Made by a program: the position numbers and the translations under genes. The notes beneath the pieces are model-generated. The model saw only the letters and a program-made list of their open reading frames with translations. It did not search any database and was not told the origin of the DNA. A DNA stretch of 64,000 nt from an uncultured Alphaproteobacteria bacterium (GTDB lineage: Bacteria; Pseudomonadota; Alphaproteobacteria; HIMB59; GCA-002718135): NCBI GenBank assembly GCA_902628835.1, contig CACOPD010000001.1:186001-250000 (forward strand). Reading direction: 5' to 3'. Of this stretch, positions 1-9,414 are shown one piece after another (the stretch's first letter is position 1; each line of letters begins with the position of its first letter).

Positions 1-595
1 TAAATGTAAGTGTTCCTGGAAAAGCAATTAAAAAACCAAAAACAGCAGAGGTTCCAACTGCTTCATGAATCTTTTTTGAAAACATTGTTAAAGTTGGAAC
101 ACTAAAACTACCACCACCTATACCAATTGTTGCAGATAAAAAACCAATAGAAGAGCTTATTGCAAAGTTAATTATATTAGATGATGGTATATTGTTACTT
201 ACAATTATTGGGCTTTGTTGAAACAGCATATTTAATGAAATCAAAAATGCTAGAATTACAAAAAGAATTACTAAACTCTGCCCTGAAATAGAACTCGCTG
301 CAAAAGAACCTACAATTGATCCTATTATTATTCCTATTGCCCATTTTTTTACAATTATTAAATTTGTATTTTTAAGTTTAACATGAGATCTTATGGAAGA
401 AATTGAAGTAAAACAAATTACACCAAGAGAAGATGCTACAGCAACATGCATCACAATTTCAGAGCTGTAACCAAGATTAAGTAAAATAAAGTAAGTTACA
501 GGTACAATTATTATTCCACCTCCAACTCCTAATAATCCTGCAATAAAACCAGAGACTAGACCTGTTAATAAAAAAATAAATACTATTGAAGTCAA
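1..595 (-). CDS. TSUP family (TauE/SafE) anion exporter, partial
   Basis: A multi-pass membrane protein of the sulfite exporter TauE/SafE family; the C-terminus lies beyond the window's left edge. About 198 codons are visible. Two glycine-rich repeats typical of the family are present: GLLGVGGGIIIVP near residues 21-32 and GIGGGSFSVPT near 158-168, each beginning a half of the duplicated fold. No ATG lies in frame near the N-terminus, so I place the start at TTG 595, just before the first hydrophobic segment; an in-frame stop lies at 611-613. The family exports small organic or inorganic sulfur anions or related solutes; the substrate cannot be read from sequence. It is separated by 65 bp from the divergent lysine-degradation run. 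Family call is firm, substrate unknown. Confidence 0.8.
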   Translation of the reverse strand, partial: MTSIVFIFLLTGLVSGFIAGLLGVGGGIIIVPVTYFILLNLGYSSEIVMHVAVASSLGVICFTSISSIRSHVKLKNTNLIIVKKWAIGIIIGSIVGSFAASSISGQSLVILFVILAFLISLNMLFQQSPIIVSNNIPSSNIINFAISSSIGFLSATIGIGGGSFSVPTLTMFSKKIHEAVGTSAVFGFLIAFPGTLTF

Positions 596-660
596 ATAAA
601 TTTCCGTATTTTAAGTTTCATTAATGTAGTAAACAATTTAATATAAAAGTAAATAAGACT

Positions 661-1788
661 ATGAAACATGTACATTGGATAGGAACTGGACTTTCTTCTA
701 TACCAGGAATTAGAAGATTAGCTAAAAATTTAGATAATTTTACAGTATGGAATAGAACATTAGATAAGGCTATAAAGAGTATTGACCATGTAGATAAAAA
801 CAATGTGAACGCAAAACAGTTTGATGTTGATTTATTATTTAAAGAAACAAATCCTGGTGATATTGTGATTTCTCAACTACCAGCAAACAAACATTTAGAA
901 ATAGCTAAACTTTGTTTAAAACATAAATGTCATTTTGCATCTACTAGTTACCTTAATCCAGAAATAAATATGCTAAATCCAGATGTAAAAAAAGAAAATT
1001 TAGTATTTATTAATGAGGTCGGTTTAGATCCAGGTATCGATCATTTTTTTTCCCATTTACTTGTCAGTGATCTTAAAAAAATCTCTACTGAAAAAACAGA
1101 AGTGGTTTATGAATCATATTGTGGCGGTTTTCCAGCAATTCCAAATGATTTCAAATATAAATTTAGTTGGTCTCCAGCTGGAGTAATCAAAGCCTTAAAC
1201 AATGATGCAAAATATATAACAAAAGGAAAAATAAATACTGTAACTCCTTACAAATCTATTAGTTCTTATTCAATATCTGATGAAAATTTTGAAGCTTATC
1301 CAAACAGAGATTCAACACCATATGTAAGTGAATACTTGTTTGATGAGAAGTGGACAGTCAAAGAGTTCGTAAGAGGAACTTTGCGACTTGATGGTTGGAA
1401 AGAGGCATGGCAAGATATTTTTTCAATGCTTGAAAAAAGATCAGATAATATAGAAGCTGAGATCAATGAAAAAAGTGAGGAATTATTAAAAAATAATAAA
1501 TATTTACCTGAGGAAGAAGATCGCGTTGTACTTTCTGTAAAACTTAAAGCTTTTGAAAATGATAATAAAATTTTTGATAGTTCTTATTTTTTAGATGAAA
1601 AAGGAAGTGGTGAAAATACCGCAATGGGTAAACTTGTATCTATTACTTTATCAGCTGCGATTGATCTAATTATGGATAATAAAATTGAGTCTGGTGTTAC
1701 AACTGCACCACATAAAACAGAAGATATAATGTATTTTTTTAAAATTTTAAAAGATTATAAAATTAATATCCAACAAGAGAATGGATAA
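661..1788 (+). CDS. Saccharopine dehydrogenase, L-glutamate-forming (LYS9/SDH-like)
   Basis: A 375-residue NAD(P)-dependent dehydrogenase of the saccharopine dehydrogenase C-terminal family. The Rossmann fold begins GTGLSSIPGIRR near residue 8, and the family hallmark NEVGLDPGIDH lies near residues 119-129, followed by YCGGFPA near 154. In the saccharopine route this half oxidises saccharopine to glutamate and 2-aminoadipate-6-semialdehyde. It overlaps by 8 bp the next gene, which encodes the other half-reaction, so the two are probably translationally coupled and equal a split form of the fused eukaryotic AASS enzyme. No signal peptide; cytosolic. The family also contains carboxynorspermidine and homospermidine synthases, but the LYS1-like partner argues for lysine metabolism. 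Confidence 0.85.
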   Translation: MKHVHWIGTGLSSIPGIRRLAKNLDNFTVWNRTLDKAIKSIDHVDKNNVNAKQFDVDLLFKETNPGDIVISQLPANKHLEIAKLCLKHKCHFASTSYLNPEINMLNPDVKKENLVFINEVGLDPGIDHFFSHLLVSDLKKISTEKTEVVYESYCGGFPAIPNDFKYKFSWSPAGVIKALNNDAKYITKGKINTVTPYKSISSYSISDENFEAYPNRDSTPYVSEYLFDEKWTVKEFVRGTLRLDGWKEAWQDIFSMLEKRSDNIEAEINEKSEELLKNNKYLPEEEDRVVLSVKLKAFENDNKIFDSSYFLDEKGSGENTAMGKLVSITLSAAIDLIMDNKIESGVTTAPHKTEDIMYFFKILKDYKINIQQENG

Positions 1789-3010
1789 TCAATTAACCAA
1801 TATTGGTATTGTTAGGGAGTCTAGAAATGATGAAAATAGAACTCCTCTAGTCCCAGAACATATTAAAAAATATAAAGAAAGTAATCCAAATATTAATTTC
1901 ATTATTCAGCCATCAAATAATAGATGCTTTTCTGATGAAGAATATGAATTATCTGGCGCTAAAATTAATGATAATTTAAATGAATGCTCAATAATATTTG
2001 GAGTTAAAGAAATTGATTCAAATATTTTAATTAATAATAGGACATATCTTTTTTTTTCTCACACCTTTAAAATTAATAAACAACAAAAAAATATTGAAAA
2101 AAATAAGAAAGACTTACTCTTATCAATTTTAAATAAAAAAATTACATTGATTGATTATGAAAATATCAGAGGTAAAAATGGTAATAGGTATTTAGGTTTT
2201 GGAAGATTTGCAGGTATTGTTGGTTGTTATAATACCTTAAATTTATTACTTAAAGTTCTTGGAAAACAATCTCTTGCTAGTGCCTATAAAATTAATGATT
2301 ACGAAAGATTAGTATTAAATTTAAAAAACTTATATTTTCCTAAAACTAAAATTCTAGTTACTGGTGATGGTAGAGTTGCAAAAGGAGTAATTGAACTTTT
2401 GAATCAAACAAACATTAAAGCAGTATCAAAAAAAGACTATTTGGAAAAAAAATTTGATCAACCTATTTTTTGTAATTTGGAAACTAAAGATTATGTTACA
2501 AATAATTCTTCCACTAATTTTAACCTTGAGCATTTTATTAATAATCCTCAGGATTATTCGAGTTCTGCATTACAATATTTAAAAGAAACTAATATACTTA
2601 TAAGCGCACATTACTGGGACCCATCTTCTCCAAAAATATTTGAGATTGAAGACTTAAAAGTTTTACAAAATCTAAAAATTGTTGGTGATATTACTTGTGA
2701 TATTAATGGTTCTGTCCCAACTACAATACGATCAACTACAATCGAGAAACCAAATTATTGGATTGAAAGATATAATTTAAAAGAAATAGACGAAAATAAT
2801 GATGGAATTGCTGTTATGGCAGTTGATAATTTACCATCTGAATTGCCACGGGATTCAAGTACAGAATTTAGTGAAGGTATTATCAAAGAAGTTCTTCCTT
2901 TTTTATTAAAAGAAGATGATGGAAGAATATTAAATGGAACAATTACAACAGATGGTAGTTTTTTAGAAAAGTACAATTATTTAAATAATTATATTAAAAT
3001 TAATGAATAA
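1781..3010 (+). CDS. Saccharopine dehydrogenase, L-lysine-forming (LYS1/LKR-like)
   Basis: A 409-residue protein of the alanine dehydrogenase/LYS1 superfamily. The N-terminus GIVRESRNDENRTPLVP is the classic start of this family; FFSHTFK near residue 88 and LIDYENI near 119 match the lysine-ketoglutarate reductase substrate region; VTGDGRVAKGV near 192 is the nucleotide-binding loop; HYWDPSSP and a DITCDINGSVPTT stretch follow. It catalyses the reversible condensation of lysine with 2-oxoglutarate to saccharopine. ATG 1781 lies inside the end of the upstream gene, an 8 bp overlap, and the same 8 bp overlap is repeated with uvrB downstream. Read with its neighbour, it makes a two-gene lysine catabolic unit. 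Confidence 0.85.
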   Translation: MDNQLTNIGIVRESRNDENRTPLVPEHIKKYKESNPNINFIIQPSNNRCFSDEEYELSGAKINDNLNECSIIFGVKEIDSNILINNRTYLFFSHTFKINKQQKNIEKNKKDLLLSILNKKITLIDYENIRGKNGNRYLGFGRFAGIVGCYNTLNLLLKVLGKQSLASAYKINDYERLVLNLKNLYFPKTKILVTGDGRVAKGVIELLNQTNIKAVSKKDYLEKKFDQPIFCNLETKDYVTNNSSTNFNLEHFINNPQDYSSSALQYLKETNILISAHYWDPSSPKIFEIEDLKVLQNLKIVGDITCDINGSVPTTIRSTTIEKPNYWIERYNLKEIDENNDGIAVMAVDNLPSELPRDSSTEFSEGIIKEVLPFLLKEDDGRILNGTITTDGSFLEKYNYLNNYIKINE

Positions 3011-5057
3011 AGCAGAAAAAAAACATCATCTCTCTCCCGAAATCACAACACCTTTTAAAATTGTCAGTGATTTTAATCCAAGTGGTGATCAACCTGAAGC
3101 AATTAAAAGTATTGTTAAAAGTCTAAATGAAGGAGAACAAGAACAAGTTCTTTTAGGTGTCACTGGATCAGGTAAGACCTTTACAATGGCTAAAGTAATT
3201 GAAAAAGTACAGAAACCTACTTTAATAATGGCGCCAAATAAAACATTAGCAGCACAACTTTACGGCGAAATGAAAAATTTGTTTCCAAATAATGCTGTTG
3301 AATATTTTGTCAGTTATTATGATTATTATACACCAGAAGCATATGTACCAAGAACTGATACATATATTGAAAAAGAATCTTCAATAAACGAACAAATTGA
3401 TCGTCTAAGGCATTCAGCTACTAGATCTTTAGTGGAAAGAAGAGATACAATCATAGTAGCATCAGTTTCTTGTATCTATGGTATTGGATCAGTTGATGCT
3501 TATTCTTCAATGTCTTTTACTTTAGATAAAAATCAATCAATAAGTAGAGAGATTATTATCAGAAAGTTGGTAGAACTTTTATACAAACGTCGTGACATGG
3601 ACTTTAGAAGAGGTAGCTTTAGGGCTAAGGGAGATATTTTAGAAATTTTCCCTTCTCACTATGAAGATATTTCTTGGAAAATTTCTATGTTTGGAGATGA
3701 TATAGAGAGTATAACGCAAGTGGACCCACTTACTGGAGAGAAGCTTGGAGAACTTGAACAAATAAGAATCTTTGCAAACTCTCATTATGTAACCCCAAAG
3801 CCAACAATAAAAAAAGCGATTACTATGATTAAAAATGATCTAAAAAAACAATTAGAGATTTTTGAAAAAGAAAAAAAATACTTAGAAAGACAAAGGTTAG
3901 ATGAGAGAACTACATTTGACTTAGAAATGATGGAAACTACTGGAAGTTGCAGTGGTATTGAAAATTATTCTAGATATTTGTCAGGAAGACAGCCGGGGGA
4001 GCCTCCTCCTACACTTTATGAATATATTCCAGAAGACTCTTTATTGTTTATAGATGAAAGCCATCAGACATGTGGTCAAATAGCAGGAATGTACAAAGGT
4101 GATTTTTCTAGAAAATCAACTTTAGCTCAATATGGTTTTAGACTACCAAGTTGTGTTGATAACAGACCTTTAAAAAGAGAGGAATGGGATGCAATGCGTC
4201 CACAAACTATATTTGTAAGTGCAACACCAGGAGATTATGAACTTGAAAAGACAGGTGGTACCTTTGTTGAACAAGTAATTAGACCAACAGGTTTAATTGA
4301 TCCACCTATTGAGATAAGGCCAACTAAACATCAAATTGATAACTTAATTGATGAATGTAAAAAGACTATAGATAAAGGTCATCGTGTTCTAATCACAACA
4401 CTTACAAAGAAAATGGCCGAAGATCTTACTGAATATATTAATGAAGAAGGATTAAAAGTACGGTATCTTCACTCTGATATTGATACATTAGAAAGAATAG
4501 AAATTATTAGAGATCTAAGATTAGGAGTTTTTAATGTTTTAGTTGGAATAAACCTTCTTAGAGAAGGTTTAGATATTCCTGAATGTGCTTTAATGGCTAT
4601 ATTAGATGCTGATAAGGAAGGTTACCTACGTTCAAGAACTAGTTTAATTCAGACAATTGGTAGAGCTGCAAGAAATGTTGAGAGTAAAGTCTTAATGTAT
4701 GCTGATAACATTACCACTAGTATGAAAGAAGCAATCGAAGAGACAGATAGAAGGCGAACTAAACAACTAGAATATAATAAAATAAATAAAATTACGCCGA
4801 TCAGTATTAAAAAGAATATTCAAGAAATAATTGAGAACACAGCTGAACAAGATCATGTTACAGTTGAAATTGATAATGCTAAAGAATTAGTTGGTAAGGA
4901 TCTTGATAAACATATTAAAAATTTAGAGAAAAAAATGAATGAATTTGCTTCAAAACTTGAATTTGAAGATGCAGCTAGATTACGAGATGAAATCAATAGA
5001 TTAAAAGCGAAAGAAGTGGGCCTTTCTAATAAAGTTTTGCAGTTTAAAAAGAATTAA
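3003..5057 (+). CDS. uvrB: Excinuclease ABC subunit B
   Basis: A 684-residue UvrB, the DNA-damage verification helicase of nucleotide excision repair, which works with UvrA and UvrC. Walker A GVTGSGKT is at residues 52-59. The beta-hairpin that probes DNA, YYDYYTPEAYVP, lies near 105. The DESH box is near 350, helicase motifs V/VI (INLLREGLDIPE, QTIGRAARN) follow, and the UvrC-binding UVR motif (EFASKLEFEDAARLRDEI) closes the protein. Length is normal. It sits inside the plus-strand run, overlapping the gene before by 8 bp and the stop/start of the next gene by 1 bp. Neither neighbour is a repair gene, so the link looks like streamlined packing and not functional grouping. Confidence 0.98.
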   Translation: MNKAEKKHHLSPEITTPFKIVSDFNPSGDQPEAIKSIVKSLNEGEQEQVLLGVTGSGKTFTMAKVIEKVQKPTLIMAPNKTLAAQLYGEMKNLFPNNAVEYFVSYYDYYTPEAYVPRTDTYIEKESSINEQIDRLRHSATRSLVERRDTIIVASVSCIYGIGSVDAYSSMSFTLDKNQSISREIIIRKLVELLYKRRDMDFRRGSFRAKGDILEIFPSHYEDISWKISMFGDDIESITQVDPLTGEKLGELEQIRIFANSHYVTPKPTIKKAITMIKNDLKKQLEIFEKEKKYLERQRLDERTTFDLEMMETTGSCSGIENYSRYLSGRQPGEPPPTLYEYIPEDSLLFIDESHQTCGQIAGMYKGDFSRKSTLAQYGFRLPSCVDNRPLKREEWDAMRPQTIFVSATPGDYELEKTGGTFVEQVIRPTGLIDPPIEIRPTKHQIDNLIDECKKTIDKGHRVLITTLTKKMAEDLTEYINEEGLKVRYLHSDIDTLERIEIIRDLRLGVFNVLVGINLLREGLDIPECALMAILDADKEGYLRSRTSLIQTIGRAARNVESKVLMYADNITTSMKEAIEETDRRRTKQLEYNKINKITPISIKKNIQEIIENTAEQDHVTVEIDNAKELVGKDLDKHIKNLEKKMNEFASKLEFEDAARLRDEINRLKAKEVGLSNKVLQFKKN

Positions 5058-6061
5058 TGGATATTGTATTTTTAGAAACTAACCAAACTGGAATCATTAA
5101 ACTAAATCGTCCTAAAGCTTTAAATGCTCTCAATTTAGAAATGGCAAAAAAATTCCATGATAAATTATTAGAATGGGAAGAAAAAGATAATATCTTAAGA
5201 GTATTGTTAGTTGGAGAAGGTAAGCATTTTTGTGCAGGAGGAGATGTAAAATCTCTTGTTCTTGCTGGAAAAGAAAACTCTTTAAAACATGATTTTTTTA
5301 AAGTTGAGTATAAGCTTAATTATTTAATAAGCCAATTTAGTAAAGAATTTCTCTCAGTTTGGAATGGTGTGGTAATGGGAGGTGGGGTTGGTTTATCAAT
5401 CTATGGTGATCACAGATTGGCAACAGACAATTCAAAATTTGCAATGCCAGAATCTGCCATTGGTTTTTTTCCAGATGTTGGTGGAAGTTATTTTTTATCA
5501 AATCTTCCAGGTAACATTGGTAAGTATATTGGTTTAACGGGTGAGGTTTTAGGATTAAATGAATTAATTTTTTTTGGATTAGCAACACACTACTTTAAAA
5601 GTGATAAAATAGAAGATGTTAAAGAAAAATTTATTACAAGAGGAGAAATTTTACACGATAATTTTGAAGTAGAGAATGATACATATCTAATTAAAAATAT
5701 GAATTTAATAAATGAACTATTCAATGGAAATATTCAAACAATCATATCAAATTTAAAAAATCATAACTCAGAGTTTTCAAAAAAAATTTTAGATATTCTT
5801 TTAGTTAAATGTCCAATGAGTCTTGCGATAACCACTAAACTTATTGATGATGCAAAAGATAAATCGTTAAAAGAATGTTTAGAAACTGAATTTCAATTAA
5901 GTCAAAAAATAGTATACCGTAGTGACTTTGATAATGGTGTAAATTCTGTGCTAATTTCAAAAGATCATAATCCTATTTGGGAACCATCAAAAATAAATGA
6001 AATAAATATAGAAGATCTAGATTTTTATTTTGAAACTCATACTGAAAATCTTTATCTATAA
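5057..6061 (+). CDS. 3-hydroxyisobutyryl-CoA hydrolase-like, crotonase superfamily
   Basis: A 334-residue crotonase-fold protein. LNRPKALNALNLEM near residue 17, HFCAGGDVKSL near 57 (oxyanion-hole strand), NGVVMGGGVGLS near 103 and MPESAIGFFPDVGGS near 133 are the features of the HIBCH / enoyl-CoA hydratase-isomerase class. The FPDVGGS element with a conserved acidic residue and the C-terminal FDNGVNSVLISKDHNPIW tail favour 3-hydroxyisobutyryl-CoA hydrolase (valine breakdown) over plain enoyl-CoA hydratase. Its ATG shares one base with the uvrB stop codon. No other valine-catabolism gene is nearby, so the exact substrate is inferred. Confidence 0.82.
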   Translation: MDIVFLETNQTGIIKLNRPKALNALNLEMAKKFHDKLLEWEEKDNILRVLLVGEGKHFCAGGDVKSLVLAGKENSLKHDFFKVEYKLNYLISQFSKEFLSVWNGVVMGGGVGLSIYGDHRLATDNSKFAMPESAIGFFPDVGGSYFLSNLPGNIGKYIGLTGEVLGLNELIFFGLATHYFKSDKIEDVKEKFITRGEILHDNFEVENDTYLIKNMNLINELFNGNIQTIISNLKNHNSEFSKKILDILLVKCPMSLAITTKLIDDAKDKSLKECLETEFQLSQKIVYRSDFDNGVNSVLISKDHNPIWEPSKINEINIEDLDFYFETHTENLYL

Positions 6062-6069
6062 TATTAAAA

Positions 6070-8517
6070 ATGAGTAATAAAATTCCCACTTCTGCTAAAG
6101 TAGTTGTAATAGGTGGTGGTATAGCTGGATGTTCTGTAGCTTATCATTTAGCAAAATTTGGATGGAAAGATGTGATCTTACTAGAAAGAGATCAATTAAC
6201 TTCTGGAACTACTTGGCATGCAGCAGGACTGATTGGTCAGATCGGTGCATCAGCAACCATTACAAAACTTAGAAATTATTCGTTAAATTTATATAAAGAC
6301 CTGGAAAAAGAAACAGGATTGGCAACAGGTTTAAAGCAAAACGGCTCTTTAACTATTGCAACAACTAATGATCGATTAGAAGAATTAAAAAGGCAAGCTA
6401 CTTTTGCTCAAAGATTTAATATAGAAGTTAATGAATTAGAAAAAAATCAGATTAAGGATATTTATTCTCTTATAAATACTGATGATGTTGTTGGTGGAAT
6501 ATTTATTCCAAAAGATGGTCAAGCAGATCCTGTTGGTATAACAAATGTTCTTGCTAAATCGGCAAAAATGTATGGTGCTCAAATATTTGAACATTGTTCT
6601 GTAAATAAAATCCTTACTAAAAATGGATCAATAGAAGGTGTAGATACAAAACATGGAAAAATTAAATGTGAGTATATTGTTCTAGCATCTGGAATGTGGT
6701 CAAGGCAGATAGCAAATGATATTAACGTTAGTATACCGCTATATCCAAATGAACACTTCTATATATTAAGTGAGCCATTAAAAGAAATTTCTAAATCACT
6801 TCCAGTTCTCAGAGATTACAATAATTGCTTATATCTAAAAGAGGATGCTGGAAAAATTTTAGTAGGAATTTTTGAGCCTAAAGCTAAACCTGCATTTACT
6901 GATACATATAAAGTGCCCAATGATTTTTCTTTTGGAGAACTACCTGAAGATTTTGATCATTTTGAACCACATTTAAAAAATGCTATGAAAAGAATACCAG
7001 CCCTTGAAAATGTAGGTATAAGAAAATTCTTTAACGGTCCTGAAGCTTTTACTCCAGATACAAATTATCTTTTAGGAGAAACACCAGAAGTAAAAAACTT
7101 TTATGTTTGTTGTGGATTTAATAGTATTGGTATTCAGAGTGCTGGTGGTGCAGGTAAAGTAACTGCAGAATGGATGATGAACGGCGAGGTTAATGATGAT
7201 CTTTACTCTTTAGATATTTCAAGATTTGAAAAATTTCACTCTGAGACAAAATTTATAACTGAAAGAGTTACTGAATCATTAGGAGATTTATATGCAATGC
7301 ACTGGCCTTATAAACAACATAAATCCTCAAGAAATATTAAACTGCTTCCTTTTCATGATGATTTGAAAATAAAAGGAGCATGTTTTGGTCAAGTGGCGGG
7401 TTTCGAAAGACCAATGTGGTATGCTCTAAATGGCAAGAAACCAGAATATGAGTATAGTTATGGCTATCAAAATTGGTATGATGCAGCAAAGTATGAAACA
7501 ATAAATACAAGAAAAAATGTTGGTTTATTTGACTTAAGTGCCTTTGCTAAATTTGAAATTAAGGGAGTCTCTGCTTTCAGCGATCTCCAACGACTATGCT
7601 GTAATAATATTAAAAATAATCCCGGTCATACAACTTATACGCAAATGCTTAATTCAAATGGTGGCATTGTTGCTGATTTAACAGTTACTTGTATTGATAA
7701 AGATTCTTTTCGTATTGTTACTGGTTCATCTGTGAGAGAACATGATAAAAAACATATTTCAGAAAATCTAAGTAAAAACACAACTTTAATTGATATCACT
7801 GAAAGTTTAGCTTGTTTTGGTGTTTTTGGTCCCAAAAGTAGAGAAATTCTAACGGAAATATTTGGAGAACATTTTTCAAACGACAAGTTTAAATTTGGAA
7901 CTGCTAAAGAAATATCATTGAAAAATAATAAATTGATCTTCCAAAGATTATCTTTTGTTGGTGAACTTGGTTGGGAAATTTATGTTCCTATAAATATATC
8001 TAGAGAAATTTATTTAAAGTTAGTTAAAGTTGGAGAAAACTATAACCTTTCGCATGCTGGAGCTCATGCACTTGATATTATGAGAATGGAAAAAGGATAT
8101 TTACATTGGGGTCATGATATTTCACCAGCTGAAAACCCATTTGAAGCTGGATTAGAATTTACTGTTAAATTAAATAAAAAAGCAGATTTTATAGGTAAAG
8201 AAGCGTTAAAAACAAAAAATAGAATTAAGAAGAAACAACTAACAAATTTTGTTTTAGAAAAATCTACTCCAGGAAATCCACTCTTATTACATGATGAGCC
8301 GATTTATTATAAAAATAAGATTGTGGGAGAAACTACTTCTAGCAATTATTCATTTAATTATAATAAAAATATGGTCTTTGGATATATAGATTCAGAAATA
8401 GATTTAAAAAAATTAAATGGCAGCAATTTTGAAGTTGAAGTTGCTAAAAATAAATATGTTATGTCTGTTCAATTTAATCCATTGCATGATCCTGAAAATA
8501 TTTTTACAAAAATATAG
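6070..8517 (+). CDS. Dimethylglycine/sarcosine dehydrogenase-like flavoprotein with GcvT domain
   Basis: An 815-residue two-module enzyme. The N-terminal DAO-type FAD oxidoreductase has a dinucleotide motif VVIGGGIAGCSVAYHL at residues 12-27 and SGTTWHAAGL at 45-54; His50 matches the histidine that carries covalent FAD in DMGDH/SARDH. A middle FAO_M segment and a C-terminal GcvT (aminomethyltransferase, folate-binding) module follow from about residue 425. Such enzymes oxidatively demethylate dimethylglycine, sarcosine or related N-methyl compounds and pass the one-carbon unit to tetrahydrofolate. It follows the hydrolase gene by 8 bp. The substrate cannot be fixed: marine alphaproteobacteria carry many paralogues. 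Family confidence is high. Confidence 0.9.
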   Translation: MSNKIPTSAKVVVIGGGIAGCSVAYHLAKFGWKDVILLERDQLTSGTTWHAAGLIGQIGASATITKLRNYSLNLYKDLEKETGLATGLKQNGSLTIATTNDRLEELKRQATFAQRFNIEVNELEKNQIKDIYSLINTDDVVGGIFIPKDGQADPVGITNVLAKSAKMYGAQIFEHCSVNKILTKNGSIEGVDTKHGKIKCEYIVLASGMWSRQIANDINVSIPLYPNEHFYILSEPLKEISKSLPVLRDYNNCLYLKEDAGKILVGIFEPKAKPAFTDTYKVPNDFSFGELPEDFDHFEPHLKNAMKRIPALENVGIRKFFNGPEAFTPDTNYLLGETPEVKNFYVCCGFNSIGIQSAGGAGKVTAEWMMNGEVNDDLYSLDISRFEKFHSETKFITERVTESLGDLYAMHWPYKQHKSSRNIKLLPFHDDLKIKGACFGQVAGFERPMWYALNGKKPEYEYSYGYQNWYDAAKYETINTRKNVGLFDLSAFAKFEIKGVSAFSDLQRLCCNNIKNNPGHTTYTQMLNSNGGIVADLTVTCIDKDSFRIVTGSSVREHDKKHISENLSKNTTLIDITESLACFGVFGPKSREILTEIFGEHFSNDKFKFGTAKEISLKNNKLIFQRLSFVGELGWEIYVPINISREIYLKLVKVGENYNLSHAGAHALDIMRMEKGYLHWGHDISPAENPFEAGLEFTVKLNKKADFIGKEALKTKNRIKKKQLTNFVLEKSTPGNPLLLHDEPIYYKNKIVGETTSSNYSFNYNKNMVFGYIDSEIDLKKLNGSNFEVEVAKNKYVMSVQFNPLHDPENIFTKI

Positions 8518-8535
8518 TTTTTTACGATCTAATAT

Positions 8536-9414
8536 ATGAAAAAAATTAGATTATTTTTTTCTATAGTAGTAATTATTTTAATAATTTTATCTATCTTTAT
8601 TTATATTTTTCTAAATAATTTTGAAAAAGAAAAAATAATTAGTGACATAGAAAAGAAATTTGAAATTAAAATTAATGAAAAAAATAAATCTAAAATCAAT
8701 ATTTTTCCAATTGTAAAGCTTAACACAAACTTAGAAATTAAAGATTACAAAAATAATTTATACTTTGATAATATTAGAATTGATATTTCTCAGCCCGTAT
8801 TTCAAGTTTCAGGAAATCTAAATATTCTAATTGATAATTTGAATATTAATAATATTAATTTTAGTGAAGTAAATATTAATGGAAAAGTAAATTTTATTGA
8901 AAATTATCTTAAATATAGTGATAATTTAGAAAATTTATTTGATTCAATTTATAATATAAATGGGAAAATAACTTTACAAACCACTAATGAAGAAAAATTT
9001 TTAATTTCTTTTTTAAAATTATTCTTTGAAAAATTAGAAAAAAAAGAAAATCAAGAATTCGCTTTTTCTAAATTGATAAATGCTTTTGGGAATGAAAGTT
9101 CTAATTTTAATGGTACAATAAACAAAAACAAATATATTTTGGAAACAAGTAAGATAGAAATTAGTAATAAAAGCAACAGAATTTTTATAAAAGGAGAATT
9201 CAATTACAATGACAATTTTATAGATATTATTTTAGATTTATCTCAAAATAATGAGATATATTTAACTGCTTTGATAAAAGGAGATTTGAACGATCCTAAT
9301 ATAAATTTTGATGAAAATTCAAAATTTTTTCAAAATTCTAACTCAAATGAAAATAATTTAATAGAAGAGAGCGTTATTCAATTTCTGAATAATTTTTTTG
9401 ATCTCAATGATTGA
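8536..9414 (+). CDS. AsmA-like inner-membrane/periplasmic protein, short
   Basis: A 292-residue protein with one N-terminal membrane anchor (about residues 7-26) and a long lysine/asparagine-rich remainder of short beta-type segments: INIFPIVKLNTNLEIKD, then NLNILIDNLNINNINFSEVNING, then LKGD-like strands near the C-terminus. This layout resembles the N-terminal part of AsmA/TamB-type proteins, which bridge the periplasm and help phospholipid transfer, but the protein is much shorter than AsmA (about 600 residues). Composition is extremely Asn/Ile/Lys rich, as expected at low GC. It lies between the DMGDH-like gene (18 bp gap) and the AEC transporter (overlap). The assignment rests on pattern only; it could be an unrelated lineage-specific envelope protein. 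Confidence 0.5.
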   Translation: MKKIRLFFSIVVIILIILSIFIYIFLNNFEKEKIISDIEKKFEIKINEKNKSKINIFPIVKLNTNLEIKDYKNNLYFDNIRIDISQPVFQVSGNLNILIDNLNINNINFSEVNINGKVNFIENYLKYSDNLENLFDSIYNINGKITLQTTNEEKFLISFLKLFFEKLEKKENQEFAFSKLINAFGNESSNFNGTINKNKYILETSKIEISNKSNRIFIKGEFNYNDNFIDIILDLSQNNEIYLTALIKGDLNDPNINFDENSKFFQNSNSNENNLIEESVIQFLNNFFDLND

